Source of the DNA: Sphingomonas folli
GTDB taxonomy: Bacteria; Pseudomonadota; Alphaproteobacteria; Sphingomonadales; Sphingomonadaceae
NCBI RefSeq assembly: GCF_019429525.1
Contig: NZ_JAHXZL010000013.1
Span: 117,973 to 181,972 of the forward strand
Direction: 5' to 3'
Length of the DNA: 64,000 bases
The stretch's first letter is position 1. Each line of letters starts with the position of its first letter. Position numbers and translations under genes: made by a program. The notes below the pieces were generated by a model. It searched no databases, was not told where the DNA came from, and saw nothing but the letters and a program-made list of their open reading frames with translations. Positions 28,854 to 36,570 of this stretch are shown here, one piece after another.

Positions 28854-31129
28854 GCCTCGCGCAGCTCCACCACGGGCACGCTGTGCGCGCTGCCCGCCAG
28901 ATAGGTCGCGCGCGCGACGCTCAGCCGGTCCTCGGCGAAGCGCACCGGCACGTCGAAGTCGAACGACGCGGTCACCCCCGCTCCCGCCGCGGGCGCGTCG
29001 TCCATCACGATCACGCCGAGCGGCTCGAGCGTGAAGGCCGCGCTCGCCGCCCCCGCCACCGCGACGCGCAGGCTCCCCGCTACCGGCCGCGTGATCCGCC
29101 GCGTCGCGTCGCCGTAGCGAGTCACCAGTGCGAAGCGCCGCGTCGCGCCGTCGCCGTGCCCCAGCACGACCTCGCGCGCCTGCCAGTCGAACGGGTCGCG
29201 CAGCCGGAAGCCGCGCGCCGGCCCCTGGCGCGCGCGGTAGAAGGCGAGCAGCAGCGCGATATCGGCCTCGCTCCGCACGCCCGGACCGACGTCGTAGCGC
29301 GTGCGCGCCTCGGCCCAGGCGACGGTGCGAGTCTCGTGCCCGCCCGCGCTGGTCGTCACCGCGGTGGAGAAGCCCGGCGCCACCTCGGCCTCGCGCCCCA
29401 AAGCGAGCGGGAACAGCACGTCGTCGAACGCGTCCATCTCGTCCTCCCCCTGCCAATAGACCAGCCCGTCGCGCAGCACCTGCGGCAGCGCCCAGAGATA
29501 GCGCGCCGCCACGCCGCGCCGCCGCGCCGCTCCTGCGGCGTCGAGGATCGGCGCCCATTCGCCGCGGTCGTCGGCGCGCAGCACGAAGCCGGACAGATAC
29601 TCCTGCCGCTCCGCGGGATAGCCGAGCGTCGCGCCGACCAGCGCCGCGCCCCGCTCGCTCGCCCCGGTCGCGCCCGCGGTGACCCAGTCATAGTCCTCGA
29701 GCTGGAGCCAGTCGAACGCGGGCGCGGCCCAGTCCGCCGGCAGGTTGAGCCGCCGCGCGCCCGGCATCGCGGGGTCGAGCAATGTTGGCAGGTAGATCAG
29801 CAGATAGGTCACGCACCCCGGCCAGTCGCCGCGCACCGCCGCCAGCAGCGCCGCGGTGGAGCGCGCCAGCGCGGCGGCGGCGCGGTCGAGCGTCGCCAGC
29901 TGCGCGGCGTCGAGCGCGCCGCGCAGCGAGGGGATCGCGACCGGCTTGAGCGCGCCGCGCGCGCTCTCGTCGTACAGGCACGGTCGCGCGTCGGCGGTGA
30001 TCCACCACCACGGCTCGCCGACCTGGAAGCGCGGCGCCAGCCCCGCGCCCGCGCCGATCGCGACGAAGGCGCGCGCGACCGCGTGGAGATAGTCCATCGC
30101 GCCGGCGTGGGTCGGCGACAGCAGGGTCGAGGGCGGGTCCCAGCCGGTCAGCGCGGGGGTGCCGTCGGCGGCGCGCTGCTTCCAATCGTCCCAGCAGTGG
30201 CGGTCGAGCAGCTCGTAGGAGAGCGACCAGATCAGGTCGTAGCCGAGCTGCGCCGCGCGCCGCGCGAGATCGGCGTGCCAGGCGGCGCAGGGTGCGTTGA
30301 GCGTGCCGCCGCGGCGGCTCACCAGCCAGCGCGTGCCCGCGCCCGCGCCGACCGCCTCGAGCCGGAAATAGTGGCTCATCCCGACGTATTGGTCGATCGC
30401 GCCGCGATAGCCGAGCTGGAGCGCGTTGCGCAGCAGCCGCGCCGGGGTGAGGTGGTAATGGTCATCGTAGCCGCTCGCCACTCGCAGGTCGTGCGCGGGC
30501 ACGATCACGTCGCCGATCGCCAGCACCGCGCCCGCGCCGTCGACGGTGATGGCGCTGAGCTCGGCCCAGCCCTCCGCCGGCGCGTCGAGCGGGGCGGCGC
30601 TGCGGTCGTACCCCGGCGCGACCAGCGAGACGAACAGGCGGTCCACGTCCCCCGCCCACACCGGATCGCGGTCCGCGGGCAGCGCGAAGCCCGCGTCGAG
30701 CGCGGCGAAGTCGAGCGTCACCTCGGCGTCCTCGGGCGTGCCCCGCGCGTAGTTCCACAACCGCACGTACCAGGCGCGCGGCGTGCCGGCGGCGTCGCGG
30801 CCCTCGATCGTCAGCGTCGGGCCGTCGACCTGGTCGAGCGCGCGCACCCCGGCGGAACGCCAGCGGAAGCGCAGCCGACAGGCGCGATAGTCGCGCGCGG
30901 TGTCGTAGCCGAGCAGCGGATGGTCGTGGCGGTCCTCGCTCTCCCAGATGATGCCGGCGAGATCGTCGCGGCGGTAGAACACCGCGTCGACGCGCAGCAC
31001 GTCGGCCGCGGGGTTGGTCGCCGCCGCCATCATCGGGCGCGGGAAGTTGACCGTCCAGTAGCGCGGGTCGAAGCGCGTCAGCCAGTCGGTCGCCTGCTCC
31101 GCGCGCGCGTCGGCGAGCCAATAGGGCAT
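28850..31129 (-). CDS. GTA DUF2460 distal-tail protein with large N-terminal TIM-barrel-like extension (g12-like)
   Basis: 759 residues. The last 200 (about 555-759: FDDVLFPLALGREAE, ARGFRLRDPFDWQ, FDVPVRFAEDRL) are a full DUF2460 domain, which alone is the roughly 210-residue RcGTA g12. The first 550 are extra: MPYWLADARAEQATDWLTRF, a beta-rich part with YRACRLRFRWRSAG, then a glycosidase-like region with SLSYELLDRHCWDDW, FQVGEPWWWI and FDWLQLEDYDWV, resembling a TIM barrel with possible acidic catalytic residues. It may have taken over the role of the TIM domain missing from the shorter host-specificity protein. Starts by TGATG overlap with the tape-measure gene. Confidence 0.88.
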   Translation of the reverse strand: MPYWLADARAEQATDWLTRFDPRYWTVNFPRPMMAAATNPAADVLRVDAVFYRRDDLAGIIWESEDRHDHPLLGYDTARDYRACRLRFRWRSAGVRALDQVDGPTLTIEGRDAAGTPRAWYVRLWNYARGTPEDAEVTLDFAALDAGFALPADRDPVWAGDVDRLFVSLVAPGYDRSAAPLDAPAEGWAELSAITVDGAGAVLAIGDVIVPAHDLRVASGYDDHYHLTPARLLRNALQLGYRGAIDQYVGMSHYFRLEAVGAGAGTRWLVSRRGGTLNAPCAAWHADLARRAAQLGYDLIWSLSYELLDRHCWDDWKQRAADGTPALTGWDPPSTLLSPTHAGAMDYLHAVARAFVAIGAGAGLAPRFQVGEPWWWITADARPCLYDESARGALKPVAIPSLRGALDAAQLATLDRAAAALARSTAALLAAVRGDWPGCVTYLLIYLPTLLDPAMPGARRLNLPADWAAPAFDWLQLEDYDWVTAGATGASERGAALVGATLGYPAERQEYLSGFVLRADDRGEWAPILDAAGAARRRGVAARYLWALPQVLRDGLVYWQGEDEMDAFDDVLFPLALGREAEVAPGFSTAVTTSAGGHETRTVAWAEARTRYDVGPGVRSEADIALLLAFYRARQGPARGFRLRDPFDWQAREVVLGHGDGATRRFALVTRYGDATRRITRPVAGSLRVAVAGAASAAFTLEPLGVIVMDDAPAAGAGVTASFDFDVPVRFAEDRLSVARATYLAGSAHSVPVVELREA

Positions 31130-31686
31130 CACTCCGCCTCCTCGAGCGCGGCGCGCACCGCGCGCGCCACCTGCCGCGCCGACCGCTCCAGCGCGCGCGG
31201 CGCCTCGCCCGCGTGCGCGTTGACCGTGATGGCGAGCCGCAGGCCGCCGCGTCGCGACGGCGCGGAGGTCGGGGTTCCGTCTGGCCCACCGGACGGAGGC
31301 CACCCCGGCGCGGGCCACGCGGCCGGCATCGCCGACGCGCCTCGCTGGCGCCCGCCGCCACCGTGGCCCAGCCCGAACAGCCCGCCGAGCAGCCCGGTGA
31401 GCAGCCCGGTCGCGCCGCCCCCGCCGGTGACGCCGGCGACGCCGTCGCGCAGCGCGGCGCGCGCCACCGCGTCCATCGCCCCCATCGCGACGCCGCGCAG
31501 CTCGTCCATGCCGAGCTTGCCCTTGCGCACCGCCTCGAGCAGCGCGTGCTCCAGCCCGCGCCCCGCGCGCGCCGCGCCGAGCGCGAACGGGCCCTCGACC
31601 TGGCCGCGCATCGTGTCCAGGTCGCGCGCGAAGCCGGCGGTGTCGGCGCGCACGCCGATCACCAGCCGCTCGATCTCCTCATCCAT
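31129..31686 (-). CDS. GTA tail tape-measure protein (g11-like, short)
   Basis: A 185-residue protein matching the short tape measure of GTAs. MDEEIERLVIGVRADTAGFA and the first 90 residues are helical, with LGMDELRGVAMGAMDAVARA; then come a Gly-rich membrane-active stretch (GLLTGLLGGLFGLGHGGGG), a Pro-rich linker and a basic helical C-terminus. In RcGTA the tape measure sets the short tail and helps DNA passage. The start overlaps the previous gene by eight bases, and its stop shares one base with the DUF2460 start. Confidence 0.88.
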   Translation of the reverse strand: MDEEIERLVIGVRADTAGFARDLDTMRGQVEGPFALGAARAGRGLEHALLEAVRKGKLGMDELRGVAMGAMDAVARAALRDGVAGVTGGGGATGLLTGLLGGLFGLGHGGGGRQRGASAMPAAWPAPGWPPSGGPDGTPTSAPSRRGGLRLAITVNAHAGEAPRALERSARQVARAVRAALEEAE

Positions 31687-31975
31687 CGGGGAACATCTCC
31701 TGCAGGCGGGCGCGCAGCGCCGCGTCGGGGGGCCGCGGCCGGTCGGGCGCGAGCGCGGCGCCGGGGGCGGCGAGCTCGGCCGGGGTCGCGCGCCAGAAGT
31801 CGTCGGGGCGCCAGCCGAGCGCGAGCGCGGCGAGGCCGGCGAGCCGAGTCGCCGCCCCCGCGAAGGTGGCGTCGCTCCCGGGCCCGCACCAAGCCTCGCT
31901 GCTCGCTCCGCTCCCAGGCCCGCTGCCAGGCCCGCTCCCGGGCCCGCTCCCAGGCCCGCTCCCAGGCCAACTCAT
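31679..31975 (-). CDS. GTA tail assembly chaperone (g10.1-like) with SGPG-repeat N-terminus
   Basis: 98 residues. The C-terminal part (about 34-98: ATRLAGLAALALGWRPDDFW, RATPAELAAP, ARLQEMFPDG) is the phage tail assembly chaperone of GTAs, normally about 65 residues. Ahead of it stands a 30-residue extension made of (PGSG)n repeats from a 12-bp tandem repeat. No other start codon lies between the repeat and the domain, so the repeat must be translated. The start overlaps the upstream gene by four bases (ATGA). Together with the preceding gene it forms the chaperone pair that protects the tape measure. Confidence 0.85.
   Translation of the reverse strand: MSWPGSGPGSGPGSGPGSGPGSGASSEAWCGPGSDATFAGAATRLAGLAALALGWRPDDFWRATPAELAAPGAALAPDRPRPPDAALRARLQEMFPDG
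31909..31968. repeat. 12-bp tandem repeat in a chaperone gene
   Basis: Five head-to-tail copies of CGCTCCCAGGCC (the second and third with one change each) encode the GPGS repeats at the N-terminus of the tail assembly chaperone. In-frame, so copy number could vary without frameshift. Confidence 0.9.
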
Positions 31976-32286
31976 CGTCCCGCGAGCACCTGGCGCAGGA
32001 GCGCGTGGAGCACGGGCGTGGCGGCGGCGAGCCCGCCCGCCACCAGCGCCTCGCCGAGCGCGTCGCGCGTCAGCGCCGCGGGCCAGTCGTGCCGGCAGTG
32101 CCAGAATAGCGCGACCAGCTCGCCGAGCGCGAGCTGCCCCGCCGCGGCGCGCTCGACCAGCGCGAACAGCGGCCCCACTTCCTGCTCCGCGGCGACCAGC
32201 GCGGCGAAGCTCGGGCGCAGCACCAATGTCTCGCCGGCGACGCGGACCGCGGCCTCGCCGCGCGCCGGGTTGGCGGTGGCGCTCAT
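31972..32286 (-). CDS. GTA gene transfer agent family protein, tail chaperone (g10-like)
   Basis: A 104-residue protein of the family named gene transfer agent family protein (PF11836 type). Visible marks: RGEAAVRVAGETLVLRPSFA, LVAAEQEVGPLFALVERAA, LGELVALFWHCRHDW and DALGEALVAGGL. The N-terminal beta hairpin followed by helices is typical of tail assembly chaperones encoded between tail tube and tape measure. ATGA overlaps on both sides tie it to the tail tube gene and to the second chaperone. Confidence 0.9.
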   Translation of the reverse strand: MSATANPARGEAAVRVAGETLVLRPSFAALVAAEQEVGPLFALVERAAAGQLALGELVALFWHCRHDWPAALTRDALGEALVAGGLAAATPVLHALLRQVLAGR

Positions 32287-32684
32287 GCCGCCGCCACCGC
32301 GCCCGAGCTCTCCAGCGCCAGCGTGTAGCTGCGCTCGCCGTTGTAGTCGCCGGCATAGTCGAGCTTGGTGACGAGGAAGCGCCCGGCCAGCGCCTCGCCG
32401 CTCTCGAAGGTGAGCTTATAGTCGTCGAGCGTGCCCGCCAGCGCGCTGGCGCGCACCCGCGCCTCGGCGGCGGAGCCGGTGAAGATGCCCGCCGCGGCGA
32501 CGCTGACCGAGCGCACGCCCGCGCCGGAGAGCAGTTCGCGCCAGCCGCCCGAGTCCTTGTTGGTGATCGCGACCGCCTCGCCGTTGACGCTGAGCTGCGT
32601 GGTGCGCAGCCCCGCGACGGTGCGATGGCCGCCGCCGCCGTCCGCCACCTTGAGCAGGAACGCGCTGCCTCTCTCCGCTGCCAT
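32283..32684 (-). CDS. GTA major tail tube protein (g9-like)
   Basis: 133 residues, matching the TP901-1-type phage major tail protein of GTAs. The start MAAERGSAFLLKVADGGGGH is followed by VAGLRTTQLSVNGEAVAITN, KDSGGWRELLSGAGVRSVSV and a beta-rich remainder ending ERSYTLALESSG. It polymerises into the tail tube. It is the first gene of a six-gene coupled block (tube, chaperones, tape measure, DUF2460, DUF2163), with a ribosome site (CCAGGAGAACC) before the ATG and a 700-base repeat region upstream. Confidence 0.92.
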   Translation of the reverse strand: MAAERGSAFLLKVADGGGGHRTVAGLRTTQLSVNGEAVAITNKDSGGWRELLSGAGVRSVSVAAAGIFTGSAAEARVRASALAGTLDDYKLTFESGEALAGRFLVTKLDYAGDYNGERSYTLALESSGAVAAA

Positions 32685-32810
32685 GTCGGTTCTCCTGGTT
32701 GATGGTGATGGGGTCGTTCGGGGGTGCGCGCGGCGGGCGGGGGCGGCGGGCGCGATGACGTCGGTCAGGTACGCGACCGCGACCGGCGGACTCGCCGCGG
32801 CGGGAGCGTC

Positions 32811-32950
32811 CGCGTGTCGCTGCCGCCTCGCTGTGGTGTGAGCGCGCGCGTGTCGCCGCCGCCTCGCTGTGGCGGAAGCGCGCGCGTGTCGCTGCCGCCT
32901 CGCTGTGGCGTGTGCGTCCGCGTGTCGCTGCCGTCTCGCGCCGACGTCTC
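32811..32950. repeat. 36-bp tandem repeat, four copies
   Basis: CGCGTGTCGC recurs at 32811, 32847, 32883 and 32919, period 36, each followed by TGCCGCCTCGCTGTGG or a close variant. It lies upstream of the tail tube gene within the gap 32685-33392, which holds no gene. Confidence 0.85.
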
Positions 32951-32965
32951 CGCCTTCCCTCCCGT

Positions 32966-33160
32966 CATCCCCGCCCCTCTCCCGTCATCCCCGCGCAGGC
33001 GGGGATCCAGACGCGCCGACGCGAGGGCTCCTGCGGCGACATCGGCGCCGAAGCCTCCTCCGCCGGGCACGCGGAGAATAGGAGGCAGAGCCACTCCCCC
33101 CGCTCCTCGATCGTGAGACCCGCGCGTGTGGATCCCCGCCTGCGCGGGGATGACGAAAGG
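32966..33160. repeat. Inverted pair of dispersed 'GTCATCCCCGC' repeats
   Basis: GTCATCCCCGCGCAGGCGGG and, 140 bases on, its complement CCCCGCCTGCGCGGGGATGA. The two together could fold into a long hairpin. Copies of the family occur near 26.8-27.3, 38.1 and 57.2 kb. Confidence 0.75.
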
Positions 33161-33237
33161 AGGGGCGATCAACGGGAGAATGGCGATCGACGGGAGGAGG
33201 GCCCCTTGACGGGAGAAGGGGAGGTCATACGGGACGG

Positions 33238-33358
33238 GGACGCACGAGGGACGCACGAGGGACGCACGAGGGACGCACGAGGGACGCACGAGGGACGCAC
33301 GAGGGACGCACGAGAGCCGCACGAGAACCGCACGAGGACCGCACGCCGCCCGCACGGT
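33238..33358. repeat. 11-bp tandem repeat, seven perfect and four degenerate copies
   Basis: GGACGCACGAG is repeated seven times without change, then AGCCGCACGAG, AACCGCACGAG and two weaker units. The period is not a multiple of three, so it is not coding. It sits 35 bases downstream of the DUF3168 stop codon. Confidence 0.92.
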
Positions 33359-33392
33359 CCGACCCGGCCGGGCGCCGGCGCTCCTCTCCCCC

Positions 33393-33785
33393 TCACACCC
33401 GCAGCATCCGCACGCGGACGTCGACCAGCGCGGCCCAGCGCGCCGGCGCCTCCGCCACCAGCGCGAGCCGCAGCGGCGCGACGCTCACCACCTGCCACGC
33501 GGCCGCCAGCGGCGGCAGCGCGAGCAGCGCCGCCTCCGCCGCCGCCGCGAGCCGCTCGGCGCGCGCGCCGCTCTCGCCCTCGTCGCGGATCGTCACGCCC
33601 AGCCGCAGCTCGCGCCCGTCGTGGGTCGTGCAGCCCCAGTCGGTCGCGGCCAGCTCGCGCAGCAGCGCGTAGGGCACGGCCGCGCGCGGCGCGGTGCCGT
33701 CGAACACGCGCGTCACGCCGATGCCGCGCAGCGCCGCCAGCGCCGCCGCGCGCAGCGCCGCGCTCGCGCCCTCCGCCGCGCTCAC
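33393..33785 (-). CDS. GTA DUF3168 tail-terminator-like protein (g8-like)
   Basis: 130 residues of the DUF3168 family, the GTA tail-completion or terminator protein. Typical are ALRAAALAALRGIGVTRVFD, APRAAVPYALLRE and ELRLGVTIRDEGESGARAER followed by the helical region and WAALVDVRVRMLRV. I start at the GTG that overlaps the upstream stop in a GTGA, the pattern used elsewhere in the cluster; a GTG three codons earlier is possible. It is last in a three-gene coupled block. Confidence 0.85.
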   Translation of the reverse strand: MSAAEGASAALRAAALAALRGIGVTRVFDGTAPRAAVPYALLRELAATDWGCTTHDGRELRLGVTIRDEGESGARAERLAAAAEAALLALPPLAAAWQVVSVAPLRLALVAEAPARWAALVDVRVRMLRV

Positions 33786-33970
33786 GCGCGCCACCAGCCG
33801 AGCCGCGCGTCGGCGAGCCAGCGCCGCACCAGCCCGCGCCCGCTCACCGCCACGCCCGCGTCCACCAGCTCGACGCGCGCGCCCGGCAGCAGCGCGCGCA
33901 GCCGCGCCGCCACCCGCGCGCTCGTCGCGGCGACATGCCGTGCCGCGACGCGCTCCACCGCGCCGCTCAC
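33782..33970 (-). CDS. GTA small head-tail adaptor (g7-like)
   Basis: Only 62 residues: GTG start in a GTGA overlap with the connector gene, RVAARHVAATSARVAARLRA, LLPGARVELVDAGVAVSG, ending RWLADARLGWWRA. This is shorter than the roughly 110-residue RcGTA g7 but similar small proteins of HK97 gp10-type or stopper type are expected in this position. Recognition rests mainly on position and on the exact start and stop overlaps with its neighbours, which strongly suggest a real coupled gene. Confidence 0.75.
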   Translation of the reverse strand: MSGAVERVAARHVAATSARVAARLRALLPGARVELVDAGVAVSGRGLVRRWLADARLGWWRA

Positions 33971-34482
33971 GCGCGCGCCTCCGCCACCAGCCGCACCCTT
34001 CGGTGCGGGCGCCACAGCGCCGTCACCGCCGCGGGCAGCGGCGCGGCGCCGCCGCGGTCGGCGAAGAGATAGGCCGCGAGCAGCACCGCGCCGTGGCGCA
34101 GCGCGGGCGGCAGGCCGGCCCAGTCGCCCGCGCGCCCCGCGGTGAAGGTGATCTCGACCGGCGCGGCGGTGCGGACCCAGCCGGTGCCCTCCGCGTCGAT
34201 GTCGACCATCGCGGCGAGGGGCGCCTCGACGTGGCGTACCGGGCGTGCCGGCAGCGGCTGCCAGCCCGCGCGCGCGGGCAGCGCCGCCACCAGCGCGCGC
34301 GCGATCAGCACCTCGCCCAGGAACAATTCGGCGGCGCCGAGCGCGGTCTCGACCATGGCGAGCGCGAGCGGGTCGTCGTCGGTGGCGGCGGCGCGCAGCT
34401 CGGCGCGCAGCGCGGCGAGCGCGGCGGCGCGATCGCCCTCGCCCAGCGCCACCGTGCCGGGCGCGCCGCTGAGGATCGGCAT
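33967..34482 (-). CDS. GTA head-tail connector (g6-like)
   Basis: 171 residues of the phage gp6-like head-tail connector family (TIGR02215 type). The two N-terminal helices DRAAALAALRAELRAAATDD and ALAMVETALGAAELFLGE are followed by a beta section with WQPLPARPVRHVE and the C-terminal HGAVLLAAYLFADRG. It forms the ring below the portal. Start ATG has a good ribosome site (CAGGAGA) and follows a repeat-filled gap after the capsid gene. Confidence 0.88.
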   Translation of the reverse strand: MPILSGAPGTVALGEGDRAAALAALRAELRAAATDDDPLALAMVETALGAAELFLGEVLIARALVAALPARAGWQPLPARPVRHVEAPLAAMVDIDAEGTGWVRTAAPVEITFTAGRAGDWAGLPPALRHGAVLLAAYLFADRGGAAPLPAAVTALWRPHRRVRLVAEARA

Positions 34483-34509
34483 GACGGGTCTCCTGATGTG
34501 GGTAGAACT

Positions 34510-34726
34510 TGATCCTTCCCGGCACGCCAGAGCCCGCACGCGCCGCGCAGCGGCGTGGCGGAGGGGGGCTTTGGCAAACGGGCCGGTGCGCCGGGGGGAG
34601 AGCCCCCTCCACCAGCCTGCGGCCGGTCCCCCTCCCCGCCCTGCGGGGAGGATCTGGGTTTGCCGAACTCGACCGACCGGCCCCTCAAGGCGCCCCCTCC
34701 CCGCCAGGCGGGGAGGATCTAGCCCC
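34510..34726. repeat. Dispersed hairpin repeats downstream of the capsid gene
   Basis: Three hairpin cores, CCCCTCCCCGCCCTGCGGGG, CCCCTCCCCGCCAGGCGGGG and an upstream inverted GGGGGGAGAGCCCCCTCC, lie between the capsid stop and the connector start. The last core is seven bases from the capsid stop codon and would form a strong 3' hairpin on the capsid mRNA. Confidence 0.75.
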
Positions 34727-35731
34727 TCACTTCTCCACGAACTTCAGCAGCTTGATCGCGTCGCTGTCGCTCACGCAGCCGCCGATCCGGCGCGTCGCGT
34801 AGAAGGTGACGAAGGGCTTGTTGCTGTACGGGTCGCGCAGCACCGCGGTGTCGCCGCGGTCGGCGATCAGATAGCCCAGCCGGAAGTTGCCGAACGCGAT
34901 CGCCGCACTGCCAGCCGCGACGTCGGGCATGTCCCCCGCCTCCACCACCGGATAGCCCAGCAGCGTCGCGGGCTGCGCCGCCGCCAGCCCGGGCTGCCAC
35001 AGGAACTGGCCGTCACGCGTCTTCACCTTGCGCACGAGCGCCGCGGTGGCCGCGTTCATCACGAAGCACGCGCCCTGGCGATAGGGCGCGCGCAGCGCCT
35101 GGACGAGGTCGATCAGCCGCTCGCCGGGGTCGCCCGCGAAGGTGCCCGCCGCGCCGCTGGGGAGATATTGCAGCGTGCCGAAGGCGCGCGCGCCGTCCCC
35201 CTCCGCGCTCGCCGGCGCGGTGAGGAAACCGCGCGGTCGGCCCAGCCCGCTGCCGGTGACGAAGGCGGCGCCCTCGGCCTTGGCGAACTCGGTCGCGATC
35301 TCGTCGGCGAGCCACGCCTCGCTGTCGAACAGCGCGTCGTCGAGCATCGCCTGGCTCGCGCTGGGGTTGGCGTAGAGCTCGCCGTGGGGCGGGACCAGCT
35401 CGTGGAAGATCGGCGTCGCGGTGACCGGGCGCGGGTCGGTCTCGCCCGCCCAGCCAGAGGGCGTGCCGCCGCTGGTGATCAGCTTGCGATAGCCCGCGCT
35501 GCCAACCTGGACCACGTTGGCGATGGCGCGGATCGGGCTGAAGCTGACGAGCTGGGCGTCGATCCTGGCATCGAGCTCGGAGGGGATCGCCACCCCGCCC
35601 TGCTCGCCGGTAACGCCGGTGAAGGCCTTGGTCTCCAGCGTCGCGCCGGTGCGGATGTAGCGCGCGAAGGCGGCGTCGCCCTCGGGCCGGGCGCCCTCCA
35701 GCAGCGGGCGCGCGTCGACGGTGTCGGTCAT
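34727..35731 (-). CDS. GTA major capsid protein (g5-like, HK97 fold)
   Basis: 334 residues of the HK97-fold capsid family. Recognisable are LETKAFTGVTGEQGGVAIPS, LVSFSPIRAIANVVQVGSAG, GWAGETDPRPVTATP, the glycine-rich FVTGSGLGRPRGFLT and the C-terminal GYLIADRGDTAVLRDPYSNK. It is about 60 residues shorter than RcGTA g5 at the N-terminus: the usual long coiled-coil delta (scaffold) domain is missing, only about 25 residues precede the mature start. The prohead protease would then have little to cut. It stands alone, with repeat-filled gaps on both sides. Confidence 0.93.
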   Translation of the reverse strand: MTDTVDARPLLEGARPEGDAAFARYIRTGATLETKAFTGVTGEQGGVAIPSELDARIDAQLVSFSPIRAIANVVQVGSAGYRKLITSGGTPSGWAGETDPRPVTATPIFHELVPPHGELYANPSASQAMLDDALFDSEAWLADEIATEFAKAEGAAFVTGSGLGRPRGFLTAPASAEGDGARAFGTLQYLPSGAAGTFAGDPGERLIDLVQALRAPYRQGACFVMNAATAALVRKVKTRDGQFLWQPGLAAAQPATLLGYPVVEAGDMPDVAAGSAAIAFGNFRLGYLIADRGDTAVLRDPYSNKPFVTFYATRRIGGCVSDSDAIKLLKFVEK

Positions 35732-35799
35732 GGTCGGTCTCCTCGGTGTGAAGCGGTGGTGGGCGGCGGCGGCGCCACGCTCGTGCTGGGAGCGGAGGG

Positions 35800-36165
35800 A
35801 GGGTTCACGCGAGGACGCGACGACGCGAAGAAGAAGGATCGGTCACGCGGGAGGCGCGGAGGCGCTGAGAGGGCCCGAGCGCGGCGGCGCTCCCTTGGTC
35901 TCACCGGGGCGTTGGGACGTGACGGTCGCCCGACGCGCGCCGTCCCCGCGTCTCCGCGCCTCCGCGCCTCCGCGTGACCATCTTCAGGCGCTCCGCGCCG
36001 TCGCGTCACCGTCGGCTCGGCACATCGGCGCGACCCTCACCCTGGCACCGGTGAGCGCCTCATCTCGTTCAAACCGCCGCGGTGCCCCGGCGTCCGCCGG
36101 GGCACGATCCGGAGCGCCGTCGCTCTGCCGCGACCGCTTCGCGTCCTCGCGTCCTCGCGCGAGCC
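35800..36165. repeat. Dispersed repeats upstream of the capsid gene
   Basis: GTTCACGCGAGGACGCGACG and TCACGCGGGAGGCGCGGAGG face the complement CTCCGCGCCTCCGCGCCTCC, the same arrangement as at 24.2-24.6 kb. Further right are GCCCCGGCGTCCGCCGGGGC and TTCGCGTCCTCGCGTCCTCG, the latter a reversed copy of the first family, touching the protease stop codon. No gene in 35732-36165. Confidence 0.7.
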
Positions 36166-36570
36166 TCATCCCGGCGCTCCCGCGTGCGGGTCCGGACGAG
36201 GCGGCTCCTCCCACCAGTCGACCAGCGCGCCGGGCTGCATCGGCACCGCCACCAGGCTGACCTCGACCAGCTCGGCGGCGACGACCGCGCGATGCGCGCC
36301 CTGCCGCACCGCGCGCGCGCGATAGGCGACCGAGAAGCCCGGCAGCGCGCCGCTCTTCACCGCGCGCGCCACCGCCGCGTCGTCGACCCGCGCTGCCACC
36401 AGCAGCCCGCGCGCGTCGTCCGCCAGCGACAGCAGCGCCCCCACCGGCGCGCCGCGATGCTGGCACAGCAGCGGCACCGCGCGCGGCGCCGCGCCGAACA
36501 CGCCCGCGCGCAGCACGTCCCCGGCGCGGTCGACGCGGTCCCACAGCGCGGCATAGCCCCCGACCCTCAC
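36166..36570 (-). CDS. GTA HK97-type prohead protease (g4-like)
   Basis: 134 residues of the HK97 prohead protease family (U35). The start RVGGYAALWDRVDRAGDVLR, the catalytic-histidine region PLLCQHRGAPVGALL and the serine region KSGALPGFSVAYRARAV are all present, ending with a short tail. It cleaves capsid precursors during maturation. The GTG start overlaps the stop of the DUF6127 gene (GTGA). Slightly short for the family because the N-terminal beta strand is reached almost at once. Confidence 0.9.
   Translation of the reverse strand: MRVGGYAALWDRVDRAGDVLRAGVFGAAPRAVPLLCQHRGAPVGALLSLADDARGLLVAARVDDAAVARAVKSGALPGFSVAYRARAVRQGAHRAVVAAELVEVSLVAVPMQPGALVDWWEEPPRPDPHAGAPG

Noticed and set aside
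31909..31968. Sequence artefact in the tail chaperone gene
   Set aside because: Frame, start overlap (ATGA) and downstream domain are all intact, so the 12-bp repeat is taken as genuine.
32811..33358. CRISPR array
   Set aside because: Units are directly adjacent without unique spacers, and no cas genes are present; they are simple tandem repeats.
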